Origin: Rubinisphaera italica | GTDB taxonomy: Bacteria > Planctomycetota > Planctomycetia > Planctomycetales > Planctomycetaceae | DNA length: 64,000 nt | Assembly (NCBI RefSeq): GCF_007859715.1 | Contig: NZ_SJPG01000001.1 | Span: 3,684,728-3,748,727, forward strand | Direction of reading: 5' to 3' | Shown: positions 1 to 9,453 of the stretch, piece after piece | Position numbering within the stretch: the first letter of the stretch is position 1 | How the letters are laid out: each line of letters begins with the position of its first letter | Translations under genes and position numbers: made by a program | Notes under the pieces: model-generated | Seen by the model: the letters and a program-made list of their open reading frames with translations, nothing else | Databases searched by the model: none | What the model was told of the DNA's origin: nothing

Positions 1-905
1 TAACTGATATTGCCTTCTGCTTTTAAGCGTTTGACCGTTTCCTGCCAGAGTTGTTTGTCGAAGTGTTCGAGGATTTGTGGGCGGGCGTCTTCCGGGGTGA
101 GTTGGCCGGGGATGACTTTATCGACTTTGAGCAGATGCACGCCGTAGACGCTGCGGAAGGGTTCGCTCATTTCTCCTTCTGGAGTTTGAAAGGCAACCTC
201 AACAATTTGCTTTGGCATCTGGCCGGTGAAGGCGAAGGTTCCGATCAGCCCTCCCTGTTTAGCCGTGGGGGCTTCTGACATTCTGCGAGCGACGTCTGCA
301 AAACTGACTCCATTTTTGCCGACCGTCTGACTGGAATTTCTTAGTTTTCGCAGAGCAACTTCAACTTCAGATTCACTCGCATCGCGTGGCAGTTTGAGGA
401 AAATCTGGCTGACGGTTCGTTTTGTGCCATCGAGTTCCTGCTGATGTTGCTGAAAGTATTCGCTGATCTGACCATCGGTCAAAACTTGTCGCACATAGCG
501 TTGCCAGGCGAGTGGCAGTGAGATTTCTTTGCGCAACTGTTCGCGGGTGAGGTGTAGATTTTCGAGGGCCTGGTCGGGATCGCCTTCCTGAGCCAGAATC
601 TTTTCGACGTGATTCATACGGCGTTCGACCAGCAGTTTTGGAGCAGTGATGCCACGCGATTTGAGGAATTGATCGATCAATGTCCGCTCGACCAATCGTT
701 CCCGCATCCGCTCGAACGTTTCGCGATTGTCGTTGCCATAAACCCCCAGCGTCTTCATGGCTTCGTTGACCTGATACTCGGTGATTACTTTCCCATTCAC
801 TTCTGCAGCCGGTCGAGATTGCTGAGCGAAAGCTGTAGTTGGTTGAGCAATCCCTATCGACAGTCCGATGAATGCCAGGAGAACAGTGGTCGTCAATTCA
901 TTCAT
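1..905 (-). CDS. SurA/PpiC-type secreted peptidyl-prolyl isomerase, cut at window edge
   Basis: Reading the minus strand from ATG at 905 gives 301 residues before the window ends. The next codon starts with TA, so the natural stop may lie one base outside. Residues 1-28 form a signal peptide ending near TAFAQ. Residues about 30-150 are a helical SurA-like N-terminal region. Residues about 163-265 match a parvulin (rotamase) domain, with SQIFLK, a SFADVARRMSEAP stretch and the typical GGLIGTF and YGVHLLKVDKV motifs. The family isomerises prolyl bonds and chaperones proteins outside the cytoplasm. The gene stands alone and is divergent from glgC. Confidence 0.85.
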   Translation of the reverse strand, partial: MNELTTTVLLAFIGLSIGIAQPTTAFAQQSRPAAEVNGKVITEYQVNEAMKTLGVYGNDNRETFERMRERLVERTLIDQFLKSRGITAPKLLVERRMNHVEKILAQEGDPDQALENLHLTREQLRKEISLPLAWQRYVRQVLTDGQISEYFQQHQQELDGTKRTVSQIFLKLPRDASESEVEVALRKLRNSSQTVGKNGVSFADVARRMSEAPTAKQGGLIGTFAFTGQMPKQIVEVAFQTPEGEMSEPFRSVYGVHLLKVDKVIPGQLTPEDARPQILEHFDKQLWQETVKRLKAEGNIS

Positions 906-1153
906 GAAAGAAGCCCGGGTGAGGTTAGAGATTAGCGGGAGAGGTTAGAGTGTTTGATTCATGGTCTAATAGCCTTTGAAAAGCATATTGGAAGAGTAAC
1001 GTAAATCCATTCCGTAGTTCAAACCTGAACACCACCTTCAACCTTCCGCCTTCCGCCTTCAAAAAATTCCCGACTTGCCAAAGACGCATCAACAAATCTA
1101 CAATCTTTGTTATAGCAAGCGTTCAACATACAACTCCAGTTCAGGCGGGCAGC

Positions 1154-2395
1154 ATGATGCGACGGGATGTGGCATTGATTTTGGCGGGTGGCAAGGGAAG
1201 CCGGCTGGAACCGTTGACGCGGGACCGAGCTAAGCCGGCGGTGCCGTTTGGAGGGAGTTATCGCATCATCGACTTTACGTTGTCGAACTGTCTGAACAGC
1301 GGATTGCGACGAATTCTGGTTTTCACTCAGTATAAAGCGGCCAGTCTCGACAGGCATATCAATCAGGCGTGGCGGTTTTTGTGTCGGGAGTTGGATGAAT
1401 ATGTCGACATACTTTCTCCTCAGCAACGACTCGACGAGCAGTGGTATCAGGGGACAGCCGATGCGGTTTATCAGAACATCTACTCGATTGAGAAAACACG
1501 AGCCGACAATGTGCTGATTCTTTCGGGCGATCACATTTATAAGATGGATTACTCCGAAATGCTCGACCGGCACGTCGAAGCCTCCGCTTCGGTTTCAATT
1601 GCCTGTCTGCCGGTTTCGCTGGAAGAGGGGCGGCAGTTTGGTGTGATGTCTGTCGATGATTGTGGTCGCGTGATCGACTTTCAGGAGAAGCCCGCCAAAC
1701 CACAGCCGCTGCCGAACGATCCGACGAAATGCCTGGCTTCGATGGGCGTGTATGCGTTTCAGTCTGATTTTCTGTACGAAGAACTCTGCCGCGATGCGAC
1801 TCTCCGCGGGAGCAGTCACGACTTCGGAAAAGATATTATTCCCCGCATCATTCACGAACATCACGTGCAGGCATTTCCGTTTCAGGATAAAAATACGGGG
1901 GAATCGGCTTACTGGCGGGACGTCGGCACTATCGATTCCTATTATGCCGCCAATATGGACCTGATCTCCGTCGATCCGCAATTGAATCTGTATGATCAAA
2001 GCTGGCCGATACGCAGCTATCAACCGTTGTTGCCGCCACCAAAATTTGTATTCGCTCAAAAGAAGCAGTCCCCCCCACGAGTTGGAGAGGCAATCGACAG
2101 TCTGGTCTGCACAGGCTCAATCCTGTCCGGAGGTCGGGCTGAAGGCTCGATCATTTCGTCGAATGTGCGGATCAACAGTTGGGCGACGGTCGAAAATTCG
2201 ATCCTGTTCGACAATGTCATCGTCGGCAGACATGCCCACATTCGAAATGCGATCATTGATAAAGGCGTGGTCATCCCCGAGCATTTCCGAATTGGTTTTG
2301 ATCAAAACGAAGACCGACGCAATGGATTCACTATTAGTGAAAATGGGATCGCAGTTATTGGAAAAATTGGCTCTCTGGCAGAACTTTCCACTTGA
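1154..2395 (+). CDS. glgC: Glucose-1-phosphate adenylyltransferase (ADP-glucose pyrophosphorylase)
   Basis: The 413-residue protein has the expected length. It makes ADP-glucose from glucose-1-phosphate and ATP, the committed step of glycogen synthesis. The nucleotidyltransferase signature LAGGKGSRLEPLT lies near residues 10-22, followed by KPAVPFGGSYRIIDF. The sugar-phosphate region includes FQEKP and YWRDVGTIDSYY. The last ~110 residues carry hexapeptide-like left-handed helix repeats (SNVRINSWATVENSILFDN). The start is ATGATG, so one residue of doubt remains. No other glycogen genes lie beside it. Confidence 0.93.
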   Translation: MMRRDVALILAGGKGSRLEPLTRDRAKPAVPFGGSYRIIDFTLSNCLNSGLRRILVFTQYKAASLDRHINQAWRFLCRELDEYVDILSPQQRLDEQWYQGTADAVYQNIYSIEKTRADNVLILSGDHIYKMDYSEMLDRHVEASASVSIACLPVSLEEGRQFGVMSVDDCGRVIDFQEKPAKPQPLPNDPTKCLASMGVYAFQSDFLYEELCRDATLRGSSHDFGKDIIPRIIHEHHVQAFPFQDKNTGESAYWRDVGTIDSYYAANMDLISVDPQLNLYDQSWPIRSYQPLLPPPKFVFAQKKQSPPRVGEAIDSLVCTGSILSGGRAEGSIISSNVRINSWATVENSILFDNVIVGRHAHIRNAIIDKGVVIPEHFRIGFDQNEDRRNGFTISENGIAVIGKIGSLAELST

Positions 2396-2705
2396 GAAAA
2401 TTTCCTCTCATTCGCTTAATTTTCTCAATCGCGTCTCAAGAAATCCTTACAGATTACCCAGTCTCCCCGCTCTTCCGTTCTGTCGAACATTAGGCAGAAT
2501 GAATATGTTCGAGTTGCAGGCATTTTTCAGGAAAATTGGATTTCATCGGGCATAGGTCGATATACTAATAGGAGTTGAGAATTCTCGCATTTTTGCGACA
2601 TTCTCCTCGGGTTGTCGATCAAGCACATCCTGATGAAATTGATGTCGATGGTTAATCGCGTCAGGCAGTGCCTGACCTATAGCATTGTAATCGTGGAATA
2701 TAAAG
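2396..2705. other. Gene-free spacer between glgC and exbD
   Basis: No convincing reading frame was seen in these 310 bases. A short perfect palindrome GTCAGGCAGTGCCTGAC lies at about 2659-2675. It resembles the small hairpins at 48091-48105 and 30269-30290 and lacks a T-run, so a dispersed repeat is as likely as a terminator. The exbD promoter is presumably here. Confidence 0.5.
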
Positions 2706-3128
2706 ATGCCGTTGAAAACCGAAGAAGTAGAAGAGCCGGTTCTCAACCTCACTCCGATGATCGATATTGTATTGTTACTGATCATCTTCTTCATGGTGGG
2801 GACGAAGTTCTCGGATGCGGAACGTCAATTCGAAATTGAATTGCCAACAGTTTCCGATGCGCTTCCGCTCACCGAATTACCAGACGAAGTTGTCGTGAGC
2901 GTAGCCAAAACGGGAGAGATGTTTCTTGGTGATAAACTTGTCACAATTATCGAACTCGAAGATGAACTCAAACTTGCCAAAAAACGCTATGCCGATCAGG
3001 GTGTTGTCGTGCGCGGCGATGCAGCTGGAACTTATCAGAACGTGATGGACATACTGGCGATTTGCCATCGTGTCGGGATTACGAATCTCTCACTCGCTAA
3101 TCGCGTGGCTGAGGAGGACAATTCGTGA
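2706..3128 (+). CDS. ExbD/TolR-family biopolymer transport protein
   Basis: This 140-residue protein has the usual ExbD layout. A short cytoplasmic start is followed by one membrane helix (about residues 17-36, IDIVLLLIIFFMVGTKF) preceded by the conserved LTPMID motif, whose Asp is the proton-path residue in the family. A periplasmic domain rich in beta strands follows. ExbD works with ExbB/TolQ to couple proton flow to outer-membrane processes; no ExbB is visible nearby. Its TGA stop overlaps the GTG start of the next gene by four bases, so the two are probably translated together. Confidence 0.9.
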   Translation: MPLKTEEVEEPVLNLTPMIDIVLLLIIFFMVGTKFSDAERQFEIELPTVSDALPLTELPDEVVVSVAKTGEMFLGDKLVTIIELEDELKLAKKRYADQGVVVRGDAAGTYQNVMDILAICHRVGITNLSLANRVAEEDNS

Positions 3129-5359
3129 ACGTCTCATTTCAGCAATTTTACCTCTGGTTAGCTGACCATTTCCAGGTTCCTGCAAACATTGTTGAACAAT
3201 GGGTGTGGGGGGGAATTGTCCTCGGGTTTATCTTCGCAACCGTCCATTTGATTACCATGCTGGTCACGCGCTGGGGCGATCATCATGCTTCCTCAAAATC
3301 GCTTCTGTTTTCATTACTGGTTCATTTGGGATCAGGTGTGGGCGTAATTGCTCTGGCTCCAGAACCTGTCCGTGAAAAAGTTGTTCGGGATCTGGAACCG
3401 ATACGTATTCACGATGTCCAAATTGCAGGAGTGAGGCAAACTCGCACAGACGAGGCGGGCAATACACCGATCTGGGAATCGGTGCCTCTGACGGAAACAA
3501 ATCCTCTCTCACGCATGGAGCGTGAGCAGTTTCGACCGACTCCTTCAAGTATCCCGGAACGCAATCTGGAAGAGCCGATTAATCTCAGTGCGGTGATGCC
3601 GGAACCGGATCAAATCAAGACCGCTCCTGTGGAGCAGCCGGAACTGGCGATGGCGACTCCCGCACCGCAGAATCGGGAAATTGCAGCAATTCCAGAAATT
3701 GAATCGCCGGAAATACCTGCACTTCCCGTCCCGAGTCCTAATGGAACCGATCCCGAAGTTCCCGAGCGCAGCCGTAGTCAACTTCCTCGCAGCATGACTC
3801 TTTCTGAAGATGTTCAACGGCCATCTCCCGGTGGTAGCGACAGTATCAGCCCTCAATTTAAAGATCAGGTTCAACTCCGTTCTCCGGATATTGAACGGGG
3901 TCCCCGGCCGGAACTTCCGAATAAGGGAATTGTTTCAGAGACTGTCGAACGTCGCAAAACTCCGGAGCAGGCGACTTCAGAAAATCTCATTACCGGAGAA
4001 ATGTCTCCGAACGGGGATGGTTCTTCGCAACCAAGTCCCAGTGAAAATCGTGTTGTTACTCGTTCTCCTCGCGTGGGGAATGCACCCGCCAATGAAATGA
4101 ATACGCCAACTCGCAACTCGGGTCCCGTACCAGATACGAAGTTTGAACCGTCATTGGCGATGTCAATTCCGATGAAACAGGGCAGCGACGAAATTCCGCG
4201 CATGACAGGCTTCCCGGCTCCGAATTTTGATGCTGTCCGTCGAGATCAATCCGCGGAAATCCCAGCGACATATCGTCTGCGAGATTTAGAACGCCGCAAA
4301 GATATTGCCAGAAAATATGGCGGCACCGATGCTTCTGAAGAAGCTGTCGAACGAGCCTTGACCTGGCTGGTTAGTACACAGGAACCAGCTGGTTTTTGGG
4401 ATGGATCCAAACAGGGTTCCGGACAAATTGAAATTGATGAAGCGGGGATCGATCGTCAAAAAGCGGGCATCAACGCCGACACCGGCCTGACCGCGTTGAC
4501 GATTCTCGCATTCCTGGGAGCCGGTTACACGCAGGAAGAAGGCAAGTATACGGGAGCAGTCACTAAGGCGATCAACTGGTTGATTGACCAGCAGCGTGAA
4601 GATGGCTACCTCGGAGGAAATGCGACTCGTTATGCTGGCATGTATTGTCATGGCATGGCGACATATGCTCTAGCCGAAGCTTACGGGATGAGAAGCGACC
4701 GGACGATCAACGATAAACTGAGTCAGGCGGTTCTCAAAGGCGTTCAGTTCACAGTCGGAATGCAAAACAAAGAGGATGGTGGCTGGCGATACCTGCCGGA
4801 TTGGTCGGGCGATATGAGCATGTTCGGCTGGCACATGATGGCCCTGAAAAGTGCAGAAATCGCAGGAATCGATATCCCCGAAGAATCTCGAACATTGATG
4901 GTCAAATTCCTGACCGATCGCAGCTTGGGAAGCCGCAAAGGATTAGCCGCCTATCACCCGGAGTATGGTCCAGAGGTCACAGCGGCGATGACTGCCGAAG
5001 GACTTTTCTGCAAACAGATGATGGGCATTCGCCGCAGTAACCCGGCCAGTCAGGAAGCTGCTCAGTACTTACTGGCCAAGACGAATGCCCCCAAAGCCTC
5101 TACTCCCAACCTCTACTACTGGTATTACGGCACACTGGCGATGTATCAGTTTGGTGGCGAAGAGTGGAATCAATGGAACGGGCAGGTACGTGAATTGCTG
5201 ATCGCCAAACAACGCAAGCAAGGCCCGTTGGCAGGTTCCTGGAACCCCGACGGCCCCTGGGGCGGCTACGGCGGCCGCATCTATTCAACAGCTCTGGCGA
5301 CGCTCTCTTTGGAAGTCTATTACCGCTTTTTGCCATTGTATCGGATTAATGATCAGTAG
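3125..5359 (+). CDS. Membrane protein with squalene-cyclase/prenyltransferase-like toroid domain
   Basis: The 744-residue protein starts at GTG 3125, coupled to exbD. Two membrane helices lie near residues 27-50 and 58-78. Residues about 85-400 are a long proline- and serine-rich, low-complexity spacer, presumably periplasmic. Residues about 405-744 contain alpha/alpha-toroid repeats of the prenyltransferase/squalene oxidase type, with recurring Q-x-D-G-x-W/G-like cores (QREDGYLGGN, NKEDGGWRYLPDWSGDMS, FGWHMMALKSAEIAG). Such ExbD-toroid pairs are, from memory, common in planctomycetes and of unknown function. I do not see the DxDD catalytic acid motif of true squalene cyclases, so enzyme activity is doubtful. 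Confidence 0.75.
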   Translation: MNVSFQQFYLWLADHFQVPANIVEQWVWGGIVLGFIFATVHLITMLVTRWGDHHASSKSLLFSLLVHLGSGVGVIALAPEPVREKVVRDLEPIRIHDVQIAGVRQTRTDEAGNTPIWESVPLTETNPLSRMEREQFRPTPSSIPERNLEEPINLSAVMPEPDQIKTAPVEQPELAMATPAPQNREIAAIPEIESPEIPALPVPSPNGTDPEVPERSRSQLPRSMTLSEDVQRPSPGGSDSISPQFKDQVQLRSPDIERGPRPELPNKGIVSETVERRKTPEQATSENLITGEMSPNGDGSSQPSPSENRVVTRSPRVGNAPANEMNTPTRNSGPVPDTKFEPSLAMSIPMKQGSDEIPRMTGFPAPNFDAVRRDQSAEIPATYRLRDLERRKDIARKYGGTDASEEAVERALTWLVSTQEPAGFWDGSKQGSGQIEIDEAGIDRQKAGINADTGLTALTILAFLGAGYTQEEGKYTGAVTKAINWLIDQQREDGYLGGNATRYAGMYCHGMATYALAEAYGMRSDRTINDKLSQAVLKGVQFTVGMQNKEDGGWRYLPDWSGDMSMFGWHMMALKSAEIAGIDIPEESRTLMVKFLTDRSLGSRKGLAAYHPEYGPEVTAAMTAEGLFCKQMMGIRRSNPASQEAAQYLLAKTNAPKASTPNLYYWYYGTLAMYQFGGEEWNQWNGQVRELLIAKQRKQGPLAGSWNPDGPWGGYGGRIYSTALATLSLEVYYRFLPLYRINDQ

Positions 5360-5365
5360 AATTTC

Positions 5366-5520
5366 TTAACCCGAAGCGTCAGCGAGGGGAAATCGTGGGA
5401 TGTCATTTGACCAGGAATACTCCACTATTCATTTTCTATTGATGACACAAACGCGTTGTAAATTAATGCTAAACTGAAATCTCATTCGGTCGCCGTCCCC
5501 TCGCTGACGAATCGGGTTAA
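5366..5520. repeat. Palindromic intergenic element, family B (complete)
   Basis: The left arm (5366-5392, TTAACCCGAAGCGTCAGCGA and onward) and right arm (5494-5520) are inverted copies about 100 bases apart. A single arm of the same family recurs at 22488-22517. The element fills most of the gap between two plus-strand genes. Confidence 0.75.
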
Positions 5521-5652
5521 GATACTTTCGTAAATTTGCTTCACAAACGCTGTCGACCTTGAGACTCTACCAGATATACTTTCGTGATACGATATGTGGA
5601 CTGAAGAGTGACACAACACGAAATGTTTTCGGCAGACGACGAAAGACCACCG

Positions 5653-8043
5653 ATGAACCGAGTTGCCGTTTTGATGCGAAGCCTTGTCTTGATCACTTTG
5701 CACTGCTCATTGATCGCAAATTTATGTCAGGCCGACGAGCCTTCCTGGACCGGACAACCTCTCGAATGGGAGGGGGATCTGGCTTCGCGGATGATTGATG
5801 GGATTGATCAGTTTCTACTTCGGAAGACGGAGGAGTCGATACTGGAAAGAAGTGTGTATTGGTTACATGACACGAATTCTGTCGAAGCCTACAATGAATC
5901 GCTTCAGGAAAACCGTGATCGGTTAAAGAAAATTCTCGGCCTGCGCGATGAGCGAATCCGACTTTCCGCTTCCGAATGGAAGGATAATTTTGAGCGATCG
6001 AATAAAATTGCGACTGGCGATGGCTATACGATTCATGCCGTAACCTGGCCTGTGCTTGCTGATCCCGATCCGAATCGGAAATCCACCGTTTCTGTGACCG
6101 CGGCTGGCTTATTGCTGGTTCCTAAATCTCGACCGATTGCCAATGTTATCGCGATTCCCGATGCCGACCAAACTCCAGAGCAACTGGCCGGGCTCGTGGA
6201 AGGGATTGATCGAGATTCGCAGTATGCTCGCCGACTTGCCGAGGCTGGCTGTAATGTTCTCGTACCCGTGTTGATCAACCGGGAACTCAAAGCTCGCAAT
6301 GGTCGAGCCGTGATGACGAATCGGGAATTTGTGCATCGCTCGGCTTACGAACTCGGCCGCCATATCATCGGCTACGAACTGCAGAAGATTCTGGCGGGAG
6401 TCGATTACTTTGAAACAGTCAGTAACGAGCATCAACTCGAGTTGAAGACCGGCGTCATCGGCTATGGCGAAGGAGGCATGCTCGCATTATTTGCCGGGGC
6501 TCTGGATACTCGCATCGATTCCACCGCAGTCCTGGGATTTTTTGGGCCACGCGAACAGATGTGGTCTGAACCTGTTGATCGGAATGTGTTTGGATTTCTC
6601 AAAGGATATGGGGCTGCGGAAGTGGCAGCGATGGTGTTGCCACGTCAATTGATTATCAATGAGTCAACGCCACCAGACGTCCAGTTAAAAAGCGAAGGCG
6701 GTGGAGCTCCAGGTTCGATTCTCCCTCTGGAGACCACGTCGATCAAAATGGAAGTCGACCGTATAAGCGAACTCGTTGATAAGTTACCGGAAGCTTCAAA
6801 AAACCTGCTGCATTTTCCTCAACCAAAGATAAAGTCCACACTCGTTTCCGACAATGCACTAACTGAGTTACTGCTTCACCTTGATCCTTCATATCGAGTA
6901 CGCAATGGCGCGAAATCGAACACTGATACTCTGCTGCCACCAGAGTCTCCAACAGTGCCGAATGGGGATTCACCGAAAGCGATTCGCAACCTTCCCAATC
7001 TGATCGCCCGCCAACAACAGCAACTCGAAGAGCTTGACCGACACAATCAACTCTTGTTGAGGGAGAGCCCGTTTGTGCGACAGGAGTTCATGAAGAAGCT
7101 GAATTCGTCTTCATTGGACACATTTCAGAAGAGCGTTGATAATTATCGAAGCCTCTTTCGGCAAGAGGTCATCGGCGAATTAGACGATAAACGCTTGCCG
7201 CTCAATCCCCGGACTCGTTTAACCTACGGTTCAGAATTGTGGACTGGCTATGAAGTCGTCCTCGATGTCTTTCCCGATGTCTTCGCGTACGGTGTCTTAC
7301 TCGTTCCGAAAGACTTGAAAGATTACGAAAAGCGCCCCGTCGTTGTTTGTCAGCACGGTCTCGAAGGGCGTCCGACCGATACGTTTCTGGAGAATCATCG
7401 CGCCTATGCCAATTACGCAGCTGAGTTGGCCGACCAGGGGTTTGTCGTGTTTGCTCCGCAGAATCCCTACATTTTCAAAGATCGATTTCGCACTCTGCAA
7501 CGCAAAGCGAATCCACTCGGGAAGACATTATTCTCTATCATTGTGCCGCAACATGAAGCGATCACCGAATGGCTGGCCTCGTTACCCTTCGTCGATGAAA
7601 AACGAATCGGCTTTTACGGTCTCTCCTATGGCGGGAAAAGTGCGATGCGAATCCCGGCTCTGGTCGACCGTTACTGCCTGTCAATCTGCTCGGCTGATTT
7701 CAACGAGTGGGTGCTGAAAAATGCGTCGACACGTCACAAAGAAAGTTATGTCTGGACAGGCGAGTATGAAATTTTCGAGTTTGACCTGGGCAGCACGTTC
7801 AACTATGCCGAGATGGCGACCCTGATCGCCCCCCGTCCGTTTATGGTCGAACGAGGCCATTTCGATGGAGTCGCAGCCGATGAATGGGTCGGGTACGAAT
7901 TCGCAAAAGTCCGTCACCTCTATCAAGCCAAACTCGGCATCGGCGACCGCTGTGAACTCGAATGGTTCGTCGGCCCGCACAAAATCAATGGCCAAGGGAC
8001 ATTCGATTTTTTGCATAAGCATCTGGACTGGCCGGAGCGATAG
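5653..8043 (+). CDS. Secreted tandem alpha/beta hydrolase (acetyl-xylan-esterase-like)
   Basis: An in-frame GTG at 5608 exists, but ATG 5653 gives a clean signal peptide (MNRVAVLMRSLVLITLHCS, cleavage near CQADE) and 796 residues. Two hydrolase-like halves are visible. In the first (about residues 130-330) the nucleophile elbow reads GYGEGG, with Glu273 where Ser is expected. In the second (about 500-796) it is intact: an HG oxyanion motif in VVVCQHGLEG, the elbow GLSYGG with Ser658, and a late His in GPHKINGQG. The second half resembles the acetyl xylan esterase/dienelactone hydrolase group seen in polysaccharide-degrading planctomycetes. The substrate is unknown. Confidence 0.75.
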   Translation: MNRVAVLMRSLVLITLHCSLIANLCQADEPSWTGQPLEWEGDLASRMIDGIDQFLLRKTEESILERSVYWLHDTNSVEAYNESLQENRDRLKKILGLRDERIRLSASEWKDNFERSNKIATGDGYTIHAVTWPVLADPDPNRKSTVSVTAAGLLLVPKSRPIANVIAIPDADQTPEQLAGLVEGIDRDSQYARRLAEAGCNVLVPVLINRELKARNGRAVMTNREFVHRSAYELGRHIIGYELQKILAGVDYFETVSNEHQLELKTGVIGYGEGGMLALFAGALDTRIDSTAVLGFFGPREQMWSEPVDRNVFGFLKGYGAAEVAAMVLPRQLIINESTPPDVQLKSEGGGAPGSILPLETTSIKMEVDRISELVDKLPEASKNLLHFPQPKIKSTLVSDNALTELLLHLDPSYRVRNGAKSNTDTLLPPESPTVPNGDSPKAIRNLPNLIARQQQQLEELDRHNQLLLRESPFVRQEFMKKLNSSSLDTFQKSVDNYRSLFRQEVIGELDDKRLPLNPRTRLTYGSELWTGYEVVLDVFPDVFAYGVLLVPKDLKDYEKRPVVVCQHGLEGRPTDTFLENHRAYANYAAELADQGFVVFAPQNPYIFKDRFRTLQRKANPLGKTLFSIIVPQHEAITEWLASLPFVDEKRIGFYGLSYGGKSAMRIPALVDRYCLSICSADFNEWVLKNASTRHKESYVWTGEYEIFEFDLGSTFNYAEMATLIAPRPFMVERGHFDGVAADEWVGYEFAKVRHLYQAKLGIGDRCELEWFVGPHKINGQGTFDFLHKHLDWPER

Positions 8044-8058
8044 CCTCTGGATCCTCAG

Positions 8059-8083
8059 GTAGTGTACGCTGTGCGTACACTAC
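8059..8083. terminator. Strong hairpin after the hydrolase gene
   Basis: GTAGTGTACGC / GCGTACACTAC forms an 11-bp perfect stem with a 3-base loop, 16 bases after the stop codon. Only a weak T-rich tail (TTTCTGT) follows. It could be a terminator or a REP-like palindrome. Confidence 0.45.
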
Positions 8084-8214
8084 TTTCTGTGGCATCACTT
8101 TCAATTGCCGGGAACCAAGCTTGTGTCTCGCGAAAGCATATTGTTTAATACTGTTCTTTTGTTTTTAACTCGTGTGATCAAGTCGACGATCTATTTTTAA
8201 GCTAGTGGCATATC

Positions 8215-8922
8215 ATGGCGATTTCACTCGAATGTGAAAACTGTGGGAAAAAGTATCGTTTTTTAGACGAAAAACGCGGTAAAAAAATGCGATGCAATGC
8301 CTGCAAGCATATCCAGGTAATTAAGAACTCTAAAAATATTCCTCCTGATGAGGAATGGGCACTCAACGATCTCGAATTGGATCAATTCGAAAGTGAGACT
8401 TTACCCTCCCCTAACCCCCGGACTTCTCCGCGAAAGAAGTCAAAAAAGTCGAAGAATACTACCTGGTCTACGAGTGACCTGATCGTGCGAGTTTTAGGAG
8501 CTGTCGTAATTCTGGCAGGCATCGTTAATGTGATGATCGTTAATCAGAGTACCAGAAGTGCACATGAGTCAGAGAGATTTACAGCGATGTCTTACTATGC
8601 GGGCTTCCCAATGATAATAGCTGCCCTCTTCGGAACCGTAATGATCGCTTATGGTGAACATCCCAACCGACTCGAACGAAAGACAAACCGGATAAGTGGG
8701 ATAAAATTTCTTATCGCGGGTGTCATTACGACTCTGTTATCCATCGGATTGATGTATGGTGTCGTACAATCCGGGATAAAGCCCGGAGAGTACCCAATCC
8801 CATTTCTAAAAATTCTATTTTTACCCTTGTTAGCAGGTCTTGGCTTAACCCTAGGTGGTGCATTAGGAGCAATACTGGGACGGGATCCGCGTGAAATGTC
8901 GCTACCTCGACGCTACAGGTGA
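8215..8922 (+). CDS. Zinc-ribbon membrane protein of unknown function
   Basis: The 235-residue protein opens with an MJ0042-like zinc ribbon (C7-x2-C10 and C27-x2-C30). An acidic, then basic, linker follows, and then four predicted membrane helices between about residues 85 and 225. The ribbon-plus-membrane arrangement is common in planctomycetes and has no assigned role. It is convergent with the two-gene minus-strand unit that follows; only 15 bases separate the stops. A similar ribbon occurs in the genes at 9454 and 42930. Confidence 0.75.
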   Translation: MAISLECENCGKKYRFLDEKRGKKMRCNACKHIQVIKNSKNIPPDEEWALNDLELDQFESETLPSPNPRTSPRKKSKKSKNTTWSTSDLIVRVLGAVVILAGIVNVMIVNQSTRSAHESERFTAMSYYAGFPMIIAALFGTVMIAYGEHPNRLERKTNRISGIKFLIAGVITTLLSIGLMYGVVQSGIKPGEYPIPFLKILFLPLLAGLGLTLGGALGAILGRDPREMSLPRRYR

Positions 8923-8937
8923 ATTAACTCTAGATAA

Positions 8938-9447
8938 TTATGGGCGCCCAATACTCAAAATCATTTTTCGCAAGAGACTATCATACTTCTCCAGATCCTT
9001 CTCGGATTCACACGTGCAAACAACTTTGAGTTTGTCGTTGCCGCTAGGAAGTGTTGCTCGATAGCCATAGGCCATGCCGCCGTTAACAAATCCCCGGTCT
9101 CCTTGGAATTTGGAGATACGGGAATTGCCGGCTTTGGTTTCGATCTTTTCGGGAGATTCTTCCTCGTAAGGTTCCATGATGCTCTGCATATCCGATTGCA
9201 GAAAATCGTGGACGGCTGCGATCGGTTCGAGTTCTTCGGGAACTTCTTCATCCTGAATCGTGCCTCCTGCAGAGGCGATATCGCCCATAGCCGAGGCTTT
9301 GAGGTTGGTTCGAATCGAAACCGAAATATCGTCGCCGGTAATGCGAATCCACTCGGCTACACCACCTTGCCCGCCATCTGTTTCGAATTTCCATTCGGAA
9401 GGGTATTCGACACCAATGTTCCCCTGTTTGGATTTGCCCTGGGTCAT
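8938..9447 (-). CDS. Hypothetical soluble protein, 169 aa
   Basis: I do not recognise a family. The protein has no signal peptide or membrane helix. It begins with a strand-rich stretch (GNIGVEYPSEWKFET, then ISVSIRTNL) of the kind seen in PsbP/DUF1795-like 'user-supplied fitness' domains, and has an acidic middle. The end (KVVCTCESEKDLEKYDSLLRKMILSIG) also fits that fold class, where such tails follow a surface strand. It starts six bases after the stop of the zinc-ribbon gene at 9454-9834, so the two form an operon. The PsbP-like suggestion is an inference from pattern only. Confidence 0.65.
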   Translation of the reverse strand: MTQGKSKQGNIGVEYPSEWKFETDGGQGGVAEWIRITGDDISVSIRTNLKASAMGDIASAGGTIQDEEVPEELEPIAAVHDFLQSDMQSIMEPYEEESPEKIETKAGNSRISKFQGDRGFVNGGMAYGYRATLPSGNDKLKVVCTCESEKDLEKYDSLLRKMILSIGRP

Positions 9448-9453
9448 CGGGAG

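Noticed and set aside
1019..1573. Long minus-strand open frame opposite glgC
   Set aside because: It overlaps the well-supported glgC on the other strand and has Arg/His/Gln-rich shadow composition with no recognisable domain.
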